Assembly (NCBI RefSeq): GCF_903679515.1 | Contig: NZ_CAHOYM010000001.1 | Span: forward strand, 24,027-56,192 | Length of the DNA stretch: 32,166 nucleotides | DNA from: Bartonella gabonensis | Lineage (GTDB): Bacteria; Pseudomonadota; Alphaproteobacteria; Rhizobiales; Rhizobiaceae | Direction of reading: 5' to 3' | Shown: positions 10,001 to 18,045 of the stretch, piece after piece | How the letters are laid out: every line of letters starts with the position of its first letter | How positions within the stretch are numbered: position 1 is the first letter of the stretch | The notes under the pieces: generated by a model | Databases searched by the model: none | What the model saw: the letters and a program-made list of their open reading frames with translations, nothing else | Told to the model about the DNA's origin: nothing | Translations under genes and position numbers: made by a program

Positions 10001-11644
10001 TTTCATCATTCTATGCAAAATTTTAAAAATAATTTAGGACATCAGCTCTCTGATGTAACAAGCCGTCTGGAAGATGCAAAGAATCAGACAGCAACACAAA
10101 TTTCAGAACATGTTGGAAAAATAACAGAGCTGACAAATTACTTAAATCAAGCAGCGCAAAGTACAACAGAATCAATTGATTCTTTAACGCAGCATATCGG
10201 TGAACAACTCTCTCTCTCCACACAAGATGCTGAACAAAGAATTTATGCACATAATGAATCTTTAGTGAATAGCTTGAATAAAGCGAACTCTGAAACACTT
10301 CAAACTGTAACGGCTATGAAGGAAGAGCTTGTTAATAATGTCTCATCCATCTTAAAACAGTTGAATCAATCAATTTACAGCTTCCAGGAAAATAGTAATG
10401 TTTTATTATCAGCCGTTCAAAATATTGATGGTAAGTTTAATAAAACTACGAATAATTTTTTCCGCAACACAAACCAAGTAGCAGAGCGTTTATCAGCCTC
10501 AAATCAAGCACTTAATAATAATATTGAAATTCTGCAAGGACTCTCAAACAACACCTTTAAACAAATTAATCATATAACGAGTAGTTTTGGTGAACATGCA
10601 AAAACACTTTCCCAAACTATTCACGTTCTTGAACAATCTGAAAATTCACTGAGTACAACACTTGAAGAAAAACATAATACGCTTTCTGTATTAAGCAATG
10701 CCCTTGTTTCAAAGTCTCATGAAATTAATCAAATGATTGAGCATTATGAAAAAATCTTAAACTTAGCTCTTGAACGCTCTGATAAAAATGCGCGTAACGC
10801 CACAGATTCATTCCAACAATCCCTTAATAGGCTTATTAATGAAGCATCAACGCGTTTTTCAGGAGCAGCAGAAGATATACGTCGCTCCGCAGATGAAGTT
10901 CGTTTAGAGCTTTCAAAAATGAATAATGATATTCATGAAAATGCTAAGAAACTTCCAGAAAAAACAAAAGAAACAACGCAAACAATTCGCACGGCTTTGA
11001 ATGAACAAATTACAGCATTAAAAGATCTCGTCAGTGTTATACAACAGGATCAAAAGAGCGCAAAAGAACAGTTAACATCGGCATTTTCTACATCATCAAT
11101 GCTTAATAAAAGAAGTGAGAATTCCCCTGAGTTCATTAAAAAGATCATACCTCCTAAACCTGTTTTGCAACAAGATCAAAGCAAAAAAAGACCAAATAAA
11201 TGGGTGTCAAATCTCTTAGAAAGAGCTTCACGTGAAGAAACATTTTATGATGAAACTCCAAATGATGCTGTTTTAACGTCTGTGCAAAGCAAACAACGTC
11301 CCACAAACAGTTCTCTTAATGCGTTAGCATCGGGTATAGTGCAAGCTATTAATCACAATGCCATTGTTGAGCTATGGGATCATTATCAACGCGGACAAGA
11401 AAATATCGTAACGGAACGTCTTTATACCTTGAATGGTAGAACAATATTTGAAATGATTAAGAAAAAATATATGAGCGATTTTGAGTTTCAACGTTCAGTG
11501 AATCAATATGTTGCGGATTTCGAAAAGCTCTTACGTGATATATCGCGGAATTCTGGTTTTTCTAACTCAGTTCGCAAATACCTGATATCAGATACAGGAA
11601 AAGTTTATACCATGCTTGCTCATGCAAGTGGACGAATTCAATAG
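7085..11644 (+). CDS. Giant membrane-anchored coiled-coil protein, candidate growth pole ring protein (GPR/RgsE family)
   Basis: The product has 1519 residues. An acidic N-terminal tail (1-130) precedes two hydrophobic helices (about 133-153 and 172-193), followed by RSNELHNIALLMTNAAQRLS. From about 210 to 1400 it is an almost unbroken heptad-like helical region rich in Gln, Asn, Glu, Ser and Thr, of the apolipoprotein A/E-like kind. A distinct, probably folded C-terminal domain covers about 1414-1519 (VELWDHYQRGQ, ending SDTGKVYTMLAHASGRIQ). This order matches the large Rhizobiales proteins often labelled kinesin-like, which include GPR of Agrobacterium and RgsE of Sinorhizobium, needed for polar growth. 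Family assignment is by recalled architecture and C-terminal motif; orthology is inference. The ATG at 7085 has an ACGAGGC ribosome site. A hairpin follows the stop codon, so the gene appears monocistronic. Confidence 0.75.
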   Translation: MARRTKLQTFEVEVEEALTKAMNFDFDDTAFETISSNNSENIVNVDDLIQKIAMAEEEFFAENGPSTFVSNIHDDAVIDKSVVGQLFAPKPSTDISGGTVHNTLLSTKLLPANDDITTPVNFGLLKQRSSSRIYWYTTALSALWATGGAFIAHKLAPAGLSSLSNISTFVTSPTGLAVATGTAIPILISWGVTQLTKRSNELHNIALLMTNAAQRLSEPQHLSEKQAIAIGQTIREEVAAMNEGIERTLGRAVELEAIIQGEVHNLEQAYAENESRIHTLIKELSNERIAILNHADRVQSTIKGTQEQLSNEFGLVTSKIVTNVEKLAQTLSQTLQKQGEDLVEKLSYAGDGVTNQLVKKFNETTTQIQQKNTELFDELGKNFDDFAKRFDHNEKQIEKTFHETAAKAEVHAAKIATHIQAITDQTLHAVDEKFKALDKALIDRNSQSLQNFDEKILKLDDQAHKLSSQFDNVTSQAIGAFEQRLATVDLSLKEHSNSIIDSFIERSQALEDNAEKLGNFLEAHVLKINENLQEKTADITHAFTNGREAILSAIDKSKENLREEIQHVDNAIVDIIKERSQDFKLQLSDQRALMADMLDNEKNKIADALRNQIDVLVHNTSHIEKVLTDNAQVVDKQAENHIANIIQCTDKLQEVIVQSCNTTQNALEAQARNIDIRADALRDSLAINSFSLNEVLADQARTLEQRMETIHNLIAKSDIRVDVALKQQIDLVESAIIANNKNITETVQDHIKSLESHAEILKNTLSQSSGVFFENLETRMESFDTNLEGHAHKIFERTTTLEETLSEKLSQVCEAIDMQTSVIEERSDTLKTSLMLSNEQSQVIQQALENSVDNMRISLEDSVNVVTDNLHNKIIKASDILSSTGEQILSSVTNVTSQAENILSESGNRIVSNVKKTVYDTSEQVLSVLSEQTAHTVEAFATASHNAQALLNETIHTSTIAIEQVLNERCDAFHHSMQNFKNNLGHQLSDVTSRLEDAKNQTATQISEHVGKITELTNYLNQAAQSTTESIDSLTQHIGEQLSLSTQDAEQRIYAHNESLVNSLNKANSETLQTVTAMKEELVNNVSSILKQLNQSIYSFQENSNVLLSAVQNIDGKFNKTTNNFFRNTNQVAERLSASNQALNNNIEILQGLSNNTFKQINHITSSFGEHAKTLSQTIHVLEQSENSLSTTLEEKHNTLSVLSNALVSKSHEINQMIEHYEKILNLALERSDKNARNATDSFQQSLNRLINEASTRFSGAAEDIRRSADEVRLELSKMNNDIHENAKKLPEKTKETTQTIRTALNEQITALKDLVSVIQQDQKSAKEQLTSAFSTSSMLNKRSENSPEFIKKIIPPKPVLQQDQSKKRPNKWVSNLLERASREETFYDETPNDAVLTSVQSKQRPTNSSLNALASGIVQAINHNAIVELWDHYQRGQENIVTERLYTLNGRTIFEMIKKKYMSDFEFQRSVNQYVADFEKLLRDISRNSGFSNSVRKYLISDTGKVYTMLAHASGRIQ

Positions 11645-11650
11645 ACAATA

Positions 11651-11683
11651 AGAAAAGTGGAGAAAATATTTTTCCACTTTTCT
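11651..11683 (+). terminator. Probable terminator after the coiled-coil gene
   Basis: A perfect 11-bp stem is formed by AGAAAAGTGGA (11651-11661) and TCCACTTTTCT (11673-11683), with an 11-base loop, seven bases after the stop codon. The 3' arm runs into a pyrimidine-rich tract (CTCTCC), not a pure T run, so termination strength is uncertain. Confidence 0.6.
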
Positions 11684-12715
11684 CTCTCCAGTTGTCTTCA
11701 TTGCTTGATAATAGAGTGGTTGGCGATTAACTGGAGCTTTAACTTCAAAGACTGATAATTTTCATGCGTTTTTCTTTGATAACCTCAGCAATACCCCTAA
11801 AAAAGCATAATGAGCTATCAAACAGCTTATCATTCTAAAAATAATAAAGCATACTTGCTACTTCTTTATCCTTCCCTTAAGCCTTTTATTTTTCATAGCT
11901 TCATAAAGAGACAAAACTGGTAAATATTATTTTATTTGCTAATTCTCAAAATTTTTGTGCTTTTTAGTAAAACAGTTCATAAGAAATATCTCTATTTCTT
12001 TTTTAAAGGTTTTTTATCCACATATTACTCTCGCTTGAAATATGTAAGTAAATATTTTTTATTCAGCATACGAGATATTTACTTCTAAATTATAAAGGAA
12101 TGCGTTATATGGAATATCTGAATCATGTACAAAATGCGCAATAACAGTTTTTTTAGTGATATCTTCGTTTATTAAAACACATACTTGTCAGTATATAAAA
12201 AATACAGCTCTAAACGATTAACAATTCAATGAAACAATATAACTTCCATTTTTAACGTTTCCATCTCCTTATAAATAGGTGAACAAACAGTTTATAACGT
12301 TCAAAACATTAAAATTATTATTTTAAAATTTCTTATAACTACGTATAGAATTTTAAATGAAATATATATTTTATAAAAAGCGGATGAAATAAATCATAAA
12401 CGCTATTCTTTCTTTATTTTGTAAGCATTGCAAAAAAAATAATGGCTTGGTAAGGTAATCATTCGTAAGTATTATTTGTTTGTAGACTCACCAATTTTTA
12501 CGCGTTTTATTAAGGAAAGAAAAAAACGTGCTATTATCAATGATAATTATTCATGCACACGAATGAAAAGAAACATCAAACTGGTTTTACGATCCAGAAG
12601 AATTTGCTCATGCTCATGCATTTTGATATTCAGAGAAATGAGGATCTATTAGTGGACAAAACCTTATCGTAGATGAAACCTCATATAAACATACACTAAC
12701 TTGGATATCATAAAA
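11684..12715. other. Long gene-poor region upstream of maeB
   Basis: This AT-rich stretch of about 1 kb has no intact gene. It contains an exact DnaA-box word, TTATCCACA, at 12014-12022, and a Fur-box-like AT-rich word, TCAATGATAATTATTCAT, near 12538-12555 (about 12 of 19 consensus positions). Its right end holds the remnant of a dehydrogenase-like gene. It also contains the maeB leader. I could not place a reliable promoter. Confidence 0.5.
12567..12680 (+). pseudogene. Decayed short-chain dehydrogenase C-terminal tail
   Basis: One frame reads KETSNWFYDPEEFAHAHAF, stop, YSEK, stop, GSISGQNLIVDET. The spacing of PEE-A, F-x-x-SE and GSISGQNLIVD matches the C-terminal end of SDR-family enzymes (pattern PEEvA..v.FL.SE...itGq.lvVDGG). 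Two in-frame TGA codons (12624 and 12639), a third upstream at 12564, and the absence of the Rossmann half show it is dead. The match is by eye over about 35 codons, so it remains tentative. Confidence 0.4.
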
Positions 12716-15034
12716 ATGTCTAAAGAACGAAATAATGATTTCAGTTCACCAATAGCTGAACTTGACAATGCTGCACTTTTTTATCACCAACACCCAAAAC
12801 CTGGAAAGTTGGAAATACAAGCAACAAAACCTCTTGATAATCAACGTGATTTAGCTCTTGCGTATTCCCCAGGTGTTGCGGCACCATGTCTTGCAATTCA
12901 TGAAGATCCCAAACTTGCTGCTCAATATACGTCTCGTTCTAATTTAGTCGCTGTTATATCAAATGGAACGGCTGTTCTTGGTTTAGGAAACATTGGCCCA
13001 CTCGCTTCAAAGCCAGTTATGGAAGGCAAAGCCGTTTTATTCAAAAAATTTGCGAATATTGATGTTTTTGATATTGAAATTGATGCATCTGATATAGAAC
13101 AAATGGTACAAACGGTAGCGACCTTAGAACCTACATTTGGTGGCATTAATCTTGAAGATATTAAGGCTCCTGAATGTTTTGAAATCGAAGAAAAACTGCG
13201 CGCTAAGATGAATATTCCAGTTTTTCATGATGATCAACATGGAACGGCCATTATTGTTTCTGCAGCTGTATTAAATGCCTTAAATCTTTCGGGGAAAAAA
13301 ATTGAAAATGCCAAAATAGTTACCTCAGGTGCAGGTGCGGCCGCTCTAGCTTGTCTTAATCTTTTGCTCCGTCTTGGAGCAAAAGTTGAAAATATTTGGC
13401 TTAGTGACTTAGAGGGCGTTGTTTATGAAGGCCGCCAAACCCTTATGGATCGTTGGAAAGTCAATTACGCACAAAAAACTGACGCACGAACTTTATCTGA
13501 TATTATTGATGATGCAGATATTTTTCTAGGCTTATCGGCGGGTGGTGTTTTAAAGTCTGAATATCTTAAAAGAATGGCTCAAAATCCACTCATTTTAGCG
13601 CTGGCTAATCCACTACCAGAAATTATGCCTGAAGAAGTACATTCTATACGACCCGATGCAATGATCTGCACAGGGCGCTCTGATTATCCCAATCAAGTTA
13701 ATAATGTCCTTTGTTTTCCCTATATCTTCCGTGGTGCATTAGACGTAGGTGCGACTGCAATTAATGAAGAAATGAAAATGGCTGCTGTTCATGCGATCGC
13801 TGCCCTTGCTCGTGAAGAAACTTCAGATGTTGTAGCCCGTGCATACTCAAAAGAACCACCTAATTTTGGACCAGACTATCTGATCCCCTCTCCTTTTGAT
13901 CCGCGTTTAATACTGCGTATTGCTCCTGCTGTTGCTAAGGCAGCAATGGCAACGGGTATTGCACTTCGTCCCATTGAAGATATGGAAGCCTACCATGATA
14001 CTCTCAATCGATTTGTCTTTCTTTCTGGTTTAACAATGAAACCTGTTTTTGCAGCCGCAAAAACAGCAAAACGTAAACGTGTCATTTATGCCAATGGTGA
14101 AGATGAACGTGTCCTTCGCGCAGCACAAGTTGTTATTGAAGAACAAACAGCAACACCTATCCTTATCGGCCGTCCACATGTCGTAGAAGCAAGATTAAAA
14201 CGTTTTGGTTTAAAAATTCGCCCTAATATAGATTTTGAATTAACAAACCCTGAAGATGATCCACGTTTTCGTGATTATGTTAATTTATTTTTTCATTATA
14301 CAGGAAGACGTGGCATTACACCTGAAATGGCAAAAACAGTTGTGAGAACATCAACAACCGCTATTGCTGCCCTTGCCGTCATGCGTGAAGAAGCAGATGC
14401 GATGATTTGCGGCTTAGAAGGACGTTTTGAACGTCAACTTGAATTGATTGAACAAATCATCGGACTTGATCCTCATGTTCATCGTTTTTCTGCTATGAGT
14501 TTGCTTATCTCTCAACAGCGCACTCTTTTTCTCACAGATACTTACGTCAATGAAAATCCTTCTGCAGAAGAAATCGCTGAAATGACTGTATTAGCAGCTC
14601 AAGAAGTTGAAGCATTTGGAATAACACCCAAAGCAGCCTTATTATCACACTCAAACTTTGGTTCTAAAAACACAGAAAGTGCGCATAAAATGCGACGTGC
14701 AACAGAAATTCTTGCTAAATTACACCCTCATTTAGAAGCAGATGGTGAAATGCATGGTGACGCTGCCCTTTCCAAAGTTTTTCGTGATCGTGTTTTTCCT
14801 AATTCTCGTCTCAAAAGTGAAGCGAATTTGCTTGTTTTTCCAACACTTGATTCAGCCAACATCACGCTCAACACTGTTAAAAGCCTCACAAATGCACTTC
14901 ATGTTGGTCCTATCTTAATAGGGGCGGCACGTCCCGCCCATATACTAACGCCTTCAGTAACTTCACGAGGCGTTGTTAATATAACAGCGCTTGCCGTCCT
15001 TGCAGCAAATCGAAAAAATAAATCCGTAAAATAA
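12716..15034 (+). CDS. maeB: NADP-dependent malic enzyme with C-terminal phosphotransacetylase-like domain
   Basis: The enzyme oxidatively decarboxylates malate to pyruvate, making NADPH. The first part (about residues 1-430) has the malic enzyme signatures [31 protein letters not shown] and [10 protein letters not shown], and the nucleotide-binding region [14 protein letters not shown]. The second part (about 440-770) is a phosphate acetyl/butyryltransferase-like domain, usually catalytically silent and allosteric in MaeB proteins. The length of about 772 residues is normal for this fusion. The ATG at 12716 is chosen; the frame is open to a TTG at 12701, but a GGA lies about 10 bases before the ATG. 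The gene is flanked by long non-coding DNA on the left and acpXL on the right, so it is probably transcribed alone. Confidence 0.95.
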   Translation: MSKERNNDFSSPIAELDNAALFYHQHPKPGKLEIQATKPLDNQRDLALAYSPGVAAPCLAIHEDPKLAAQYTSRSNLVAVISNGTAVLGLGNIGPLASKPVMEGKAVLFKKFANIDVFDIEIDASDIEQMVQTVATLEPTFGGINLEDIKAPECFEIEEKLRAKMNIPVFHDDQHGTAIIVSAAVLNALNLSGKKIENAKIVTSGAGAAALACLNLLLRLGAKVENIWLSDLEGVVYEGRQTLMDRWKVNYAQKTDARTLSDIIDDADIFLGLSAGGVLKSEYLKRMAQNPLILALANPLPEIMPEEVHSIRPDAMICTGRSDYPNQVNNVLCFPYIFRGALDVGATAINEEMKMAAVHAIAALAREETSDVVARAYSKEPPNFGPDYLIPSPFDPRLILRIAPAVAKAAMATGIALRPIEDMEAYHDTLNRFVFLSGLTMKPVFAAAKTAKRKRVIYANGEDERVLRAAQVVIEEQTATPILIGRPHVVEARLKRFGLKIRPNIDFELTNPEDDPRFRDYVNLFFHYTGRRGITPEMAKTVVRTSTTAIAALAVMREEADAMICGLEGRFERQLELIEQIIGLDPHVHRFSAMSLLISQQRTLFLTDTYVNENPSAEEIAEMTVLAAQEVEAFGITPKAALLSHSNFGSKNTESAHKMRRATEILAKLHPHLEADGEMHGDAALSKVFRDRVFPNSRLKSEANLLVFPTLDSANITLNTVKSLTNALHVGPILIGAARPAHILTPSVTSRGVVNITALAVLAANRKNKSVK

Positions 15035-15097
15035 ATATGCAATAAAACTTCAAAGTTTTTTAAATATTAAGGTATAGTATTTCACATACTGTAAAGC

Positions 15098-15117
15098 TCT
15101 TTTCTCTATAGAAAAGA
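15098..15117 (+). terminator. Hairpin between maeB and acpXL
   Basis: TCTTTTCT (15098-15105) and AGAAAAGA (15110-15117) form a perfect 8-bp stem with a four-base loop, 64 bases after the maeB stop codon. No T run follows directly. It may be a weak terminator or processing site separating maeB from the lipid A cluster. Confidence 0.35.
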
Positions 15118-15222
15118 CAATTATATTTTGGATTAAGGCTTTTTTTTAAAGAGAAAAAAGGCTAGAAGAATAATATTAAATGTATTTTGAATTTACTAAC
15201 TCTATAATAAGGAATCCTTACA

Positions 15223-15507
15223 TTGCCTTCCACGTTTGATAAAGTTGCTGATATTATTGCAGAAATCAGTGAAATTGATCGCAATACAATCACACCTGAA
15301 AGTCATACAATTGATGATTTGGGAATCGACAGTCTTGATTTTCTTGATATTGTTTTCGCTATTGATAAAGCTTTCGGAATAAAAGTTCCCTTGGAACAAT
15401 GGACGCAAAAAGTCAATGAAGGTACAGTTGCTACAGAAGAATACTTTGTTCTTAAAAACCTTTGTGAAAAAATTGATGATCTCGTTGCCTTAAAACAGGC
15501 GGAGTAA
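15223..15507 (+). CDS. acpXL: Acyl carrier protein AcpXL for very-long-chain fatty acids of lipid A
   Basis: AcpXL carries the (omega-1)-hydroxylated C26-C28 acyl chain that LpxXL attaches to lipid A in Rhizobiales. The 94-residue product is longer than housekeeping ACP. It has the 4'-phosphopantetheine site [12 protein letters not shown] (Ser37) and the specific tail [20 protein letters not shown]. Translation starts at TTG 15223: a GGA (15211-15213) lies nine bases upstream, and no in-frame ATG would preserve helix 1. It begins a plus-strand cluster, with the next gene only ten bases after its stop codon. Confidence 0.94.
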   Translation: MPSTFDKVADIIAEISEIDRNTITPESHTIDDLGIDSLDFLDIVFAIDKAFGIKVPLEQWTQKVNEGTVATEEYFVLKNLCEKIDDLVALKQAE

Positions 15508-15517
15508 TTTTTTCACT

Positions 15518-16693
15518 ATGCATGATCAATCTGTATTCATTACTGGTATAGGCATCATAAGTTCTTTGGGGGAAGGAACTGAACAACATTGGAATCTCTT
15601 AAATGATCCAATCTGTACACCAAACCTAGATTGTACAACTTTTTCGCCCTACACAGTTCATAAATTGCCTGAAGTTGATTGGAGTTTACAAATTCCCAAA
15701 AAAAGTGATCAACGGCAAATGGGAACATGGCAACGTCTTGGTACCTATGCGGCTGGTCTTGCTCTTGAAGATGCCGACATGAAAAATAATGAACAATTCA
15801 CGTCAACAATGGACATGATCGTAGCAGCAAGTGGAGGAGAACGTGATATTACTGTTGATACACAGATTCTTTCTAAAGCGCGCGCAGTCACGGATCATGA
15901 TACTATGTTAAATGTTGCGCTTTCAACTGAACTTCGTCCAACATTATTTTTGGCTCAACTTTCAAATCTTCTGGCAGGAAACATTTCAATCGTTCATAAA
16001 GTCACTGGATCATCTCGCACATTTATGGGAGAAGAAGGCAGTGGACTTTCTGCACTTCAAATTGCTGTAGCTCGTATTAAATCAGGACAAAGTACCCATG
16101 CTCTTGTAGGAAGTTCCTATAATACACAAAGTTATGATATGTTGTTGTCCCATGAGCTTGGGGGGCTTTTTACTCATAATGGATGGAGCCCAGTGTGGGA
16201 TCGTGAAATTCATCCTGGTGGTGGTATTATCACCGGTTCTGGTGGTGTTTTTCTGGTTCTTGAAAGTGGAGAACATGCAAAAAAACGTAATGCACGTGCT
16301 TATGCTGAAATTAGCCAAATTATTACCGACCAAACAGATAGAACTAAAACGCCGCTTAAGGAGTCAATTGCAAAAATGTTGAAAACAGTGGGGGCAAAAG
16401 ATTCCTTAGCCATTTCAGCAGCCTCAGGTTCTCACGAAGCAACAAAAGCAGAACAAAATGCTCTTGAGGATGCTAATCTATCTTACCGCGGCATTACAAC
16501 ATTATTCGGTTATATGCGAGAAGCACAGTTTCCTTTAGCACTTGCCATTGCAGCGCTTTCAATTGAAAAAAAATACTGCTTTCCAGCGTTAAGTCCTCAG
16601 GAAAAACCTTTTTCTAAAGAAGTACATGAAATATTTGTTACAACTATTGGTATAAAAAGAGCTGAAGGTATCGTACGTCTTACAGCTGTTTGA
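15518..16693 (+). CDS. Beta-ketoacyl-ACP synthase-like protein of the lipid A VLCFA cluster (FabF2-type, lacks active-site Cys)
   Basis: The 391-residue product has a thiolase/KAS fold: an N-terminal VFITGIGIISSLGEG, a central segment VTGSSRTFMGEEGSG, and a glycine-rich GGGIITGSGGVFLVLES. It matches in position the fabF2XL gene of rhizobial acpXL clusters. The catalytic triad of KASII is absent. The nucleophile position is Ser166 (GSSRT where TACAT is usual). The two histidine motifs NAHGT and IGHT are replaced by SAASGSHEA and LFGYMREA. I infer a non-catalytic partner of the next gene, like the chain-length factor of type II polyketide synthases. It sits between acpXL and the active KAS gene and should be co-translated with both. 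Confidence 0.88.
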   Translation: MHDQSVFITGIGIISSLGEGTEQHWNLLNDPICTPNLDCTTFSPYTVHKLPEVDWSLQIPKKSDQRQMGTWQRLGTYAAGLALEDADMKNNEQFTSTMDMIVAASGGERDITVDTQILSKARAVTDHDTMLNVALSTELRPTLFLAQLSNLLAGNISIVHKVTGSSRTFMGEEGSGLSALQIAVARIKSGQSTHALVGSSYNTQSYDMLLSHELGGLFTHNGWSPVWDREIHPGGGIITGSGGVFLVLESGEHAKKRNARAYAEISQIITDQTDRTKTPLKESIAKMLKTVGAKDSLAISAASGSHEATKAEQNALEDANLSYRGITTLFGYMREAQFPLALAIAALSIEKKYCFPALSPQEKPFSKEVHEIFVTTIGIKRAEGIVRLTAV

Positions 16694-16710
16694 GGGGGGA
16701 ATTTTTTATC

Positions 16711-17985
16711 GTGAAATATCATGATCATTTTGGACGTCCACTTGTAGCCATAACTGGAGCTGGCGTTGTTACATCACTAGGACAAGGAAAACATGAAAAT
16801 TGGCAAAAATTAACAAGCGGTGTAAGCGGCATCCACAAAATAACACGTTTTCCTGTTGAAGGATTAAAGACATATATTGCTGGAACAATTGATTTTCTCA
16901 AAGAAAGTAAGCTTGGTGCTTCGGCTCTTTCTGAAAAGCTTGCACATCTTTCTGCAGAAGAAGCTTTAGAACAAGCTGCTCTTGATAAAACAAACTTTAA
17001 TGGACCACTCTTTCTAGCTGCGCCTCCTGTTGAACTTGAATGGCAAGCACGTTTTAGTCTTGATCAAGAGGAAGAATTCAATAATAAGCCTTCTTATGCA
17101 CATCTTCTTAAAATCTGTCAGCATAAACTTCATGAGGAACTTTTTGAAACCACACAATTTGGTGCAATTGCAGAAAAACTGCAAAAAACGTTTGGCACAA
17201 AGGGACTTCCTATTACACTTTCCACGGCTTGTGCATCTGGTGCAACAGCAATTCAATTAGGTGTTGAAGCTATTCGACGAGGAGAAACAAATCGCGCTCT
17301 TACCATTGCAACAGATGGATCAGTTTCAGCGGAATCTCTCATTCGCTTTTCATTACTCTCTGCTCTTTCCACTCAGAATGAACCTGCAGAAAAAGCAGCA
17401 AAACCCTTCAGTCGAGATCGAGATGGATTTGTTATGGCAGAAGGCTCAGGCGCTCTTGTTCTTGAATCTCTTCAAAGTGCCTTAAACCGTAATGCTAAAA
17501 TTTTAGGAATTTTAGCAGGCTGTGGAGAAACAGCCGATGACTTTCATCGTACACGTTCAAAACCCGATGCGTCACCAGCCATTGGATCCGTTCGCAAAGC
17601 CTTAAATGATGCACAAATAACCATCCATGAAATTGACTATATTAATGCCCATGGAACCTCAACACCTGAAAATGAGAAAATGGAATATCTTGCGTTATCG
17701 ACAGTCTTCGGTGACATTTTAGAGCATATTCCAGTTTCTTCTAATAAATCAATGATTGGGCATACCTTAACGGCTGCTGGTTCCATAGAAGCTGTTTTTT
17801 CGCTTTTGACCATTCAATCGGGAATACTTCCACCTACAATAAATTACGATAATCCTGACCCTGCTATCCCTTTAGATGTTGTTCCTCATCATAGCCGTAA
17901 AGCCAAAGTCAATGTGGTTTTGTCAAACTCATTTGGATTTGGTGGTCAAAATACGAGTCTTGTTATCACAGCCTATAAAGGATAA
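16711..17985 (+). CDS. Beta-ketoacyl-ACP synthase II-like enzyme for very-long-chain fatty acids (FabF1-type)
   Basis: This is the condensing enzyme that should extend acyl-AcpXL. It keeps the full KAS triad: Cys174 in STACASGATA, His314 in INAHGTSTP and His351 in KSMIGHTLTAAG, plus the C-terminal NSFGFGGQN. The length of 424 residues is typical. Start choice: GTG 16711 follows a strong GAGGGGGGA (16692-16700); the TTG at 16690 overlaps the previous stop codon and would put this ribosome site inside the gene. A 10-bp hairpin encloses its stop codon. It is probably a working partner of the preceding KAS-like protein. Confidence 0.92.
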   Translation: MKYHDHFGRPLVAITGAGVVTSLGQGKHENWQKLTSGVSGIHKITRFPVEGLKTYIAGTIDFLKESKLGASALSEKLAHLSAEEALEQAALDKTNFNGPLFLAAPPVELEWQARFSLDQEEEFNNKPSYAHLLKICQHKLHEELFETTQFGAIAEKLQKTFGTKGLPITLSTACASGATAIQLGVEAIRRGETNRALTIATDGSVSAESLIRFSLLSALSTQNEPAEKAAKPFSRDRDGFVMAEGSGALVLESLQSALNRNAKILGILAGCGETADDFHRTRSKPDASPAIGSVRKALNDAQITIHEIDYINAHGTSTPENEKMEYLALSTVFGDILEHIPVSSNKSMIGHTLTAAGSIEAVFSLLTIQSGILPPTINYDNPDPAIPLDVVPHHSRKAKVNVVLSNSFGFGGQNTSLVITAYKG

Positions 17986-17995
17986 TCCTTTATAG
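17973..17995 (+). other. Stem-loop with the KAS stop codon in its loop
   Basis: CTATAAAGGA (17973-17982) and TCCTTTATAG (17986-17995) form a perfect 10-bp stem. The three-base loop is exactly the TAA stop codon of the preceding gene. No T run follows (AATAAAATTTT). It may stabilise the upstream mRNA or weaken read-through into the dehydrogenase gene, 50 bases on. It is not a classical terminator. Confidence 0.5.
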
Positions 17996-18045
17996 AATAA
18001 AATTTTATAACACTAACCTAGTAATGTATATTTAAGGGGATAATA

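Noticed and set aside
12014..12022. Exact DnaA box TTATCCACA, and another at 25824-25832, as signs of a replication origin
   Set aside because: Both are single isolated boxes without clusters, and the neighbouring genes are not typical origin genes. Single boxes occur by chance or at regulated genes.
12538..12556. Fur-box-like sequence upstream of maeB
   Set aside because: Only about 12 of 19 consensus positions match, in very AT-rich DNA, overlapping the decayed SDR frame, and the nearest gene has no iron link.
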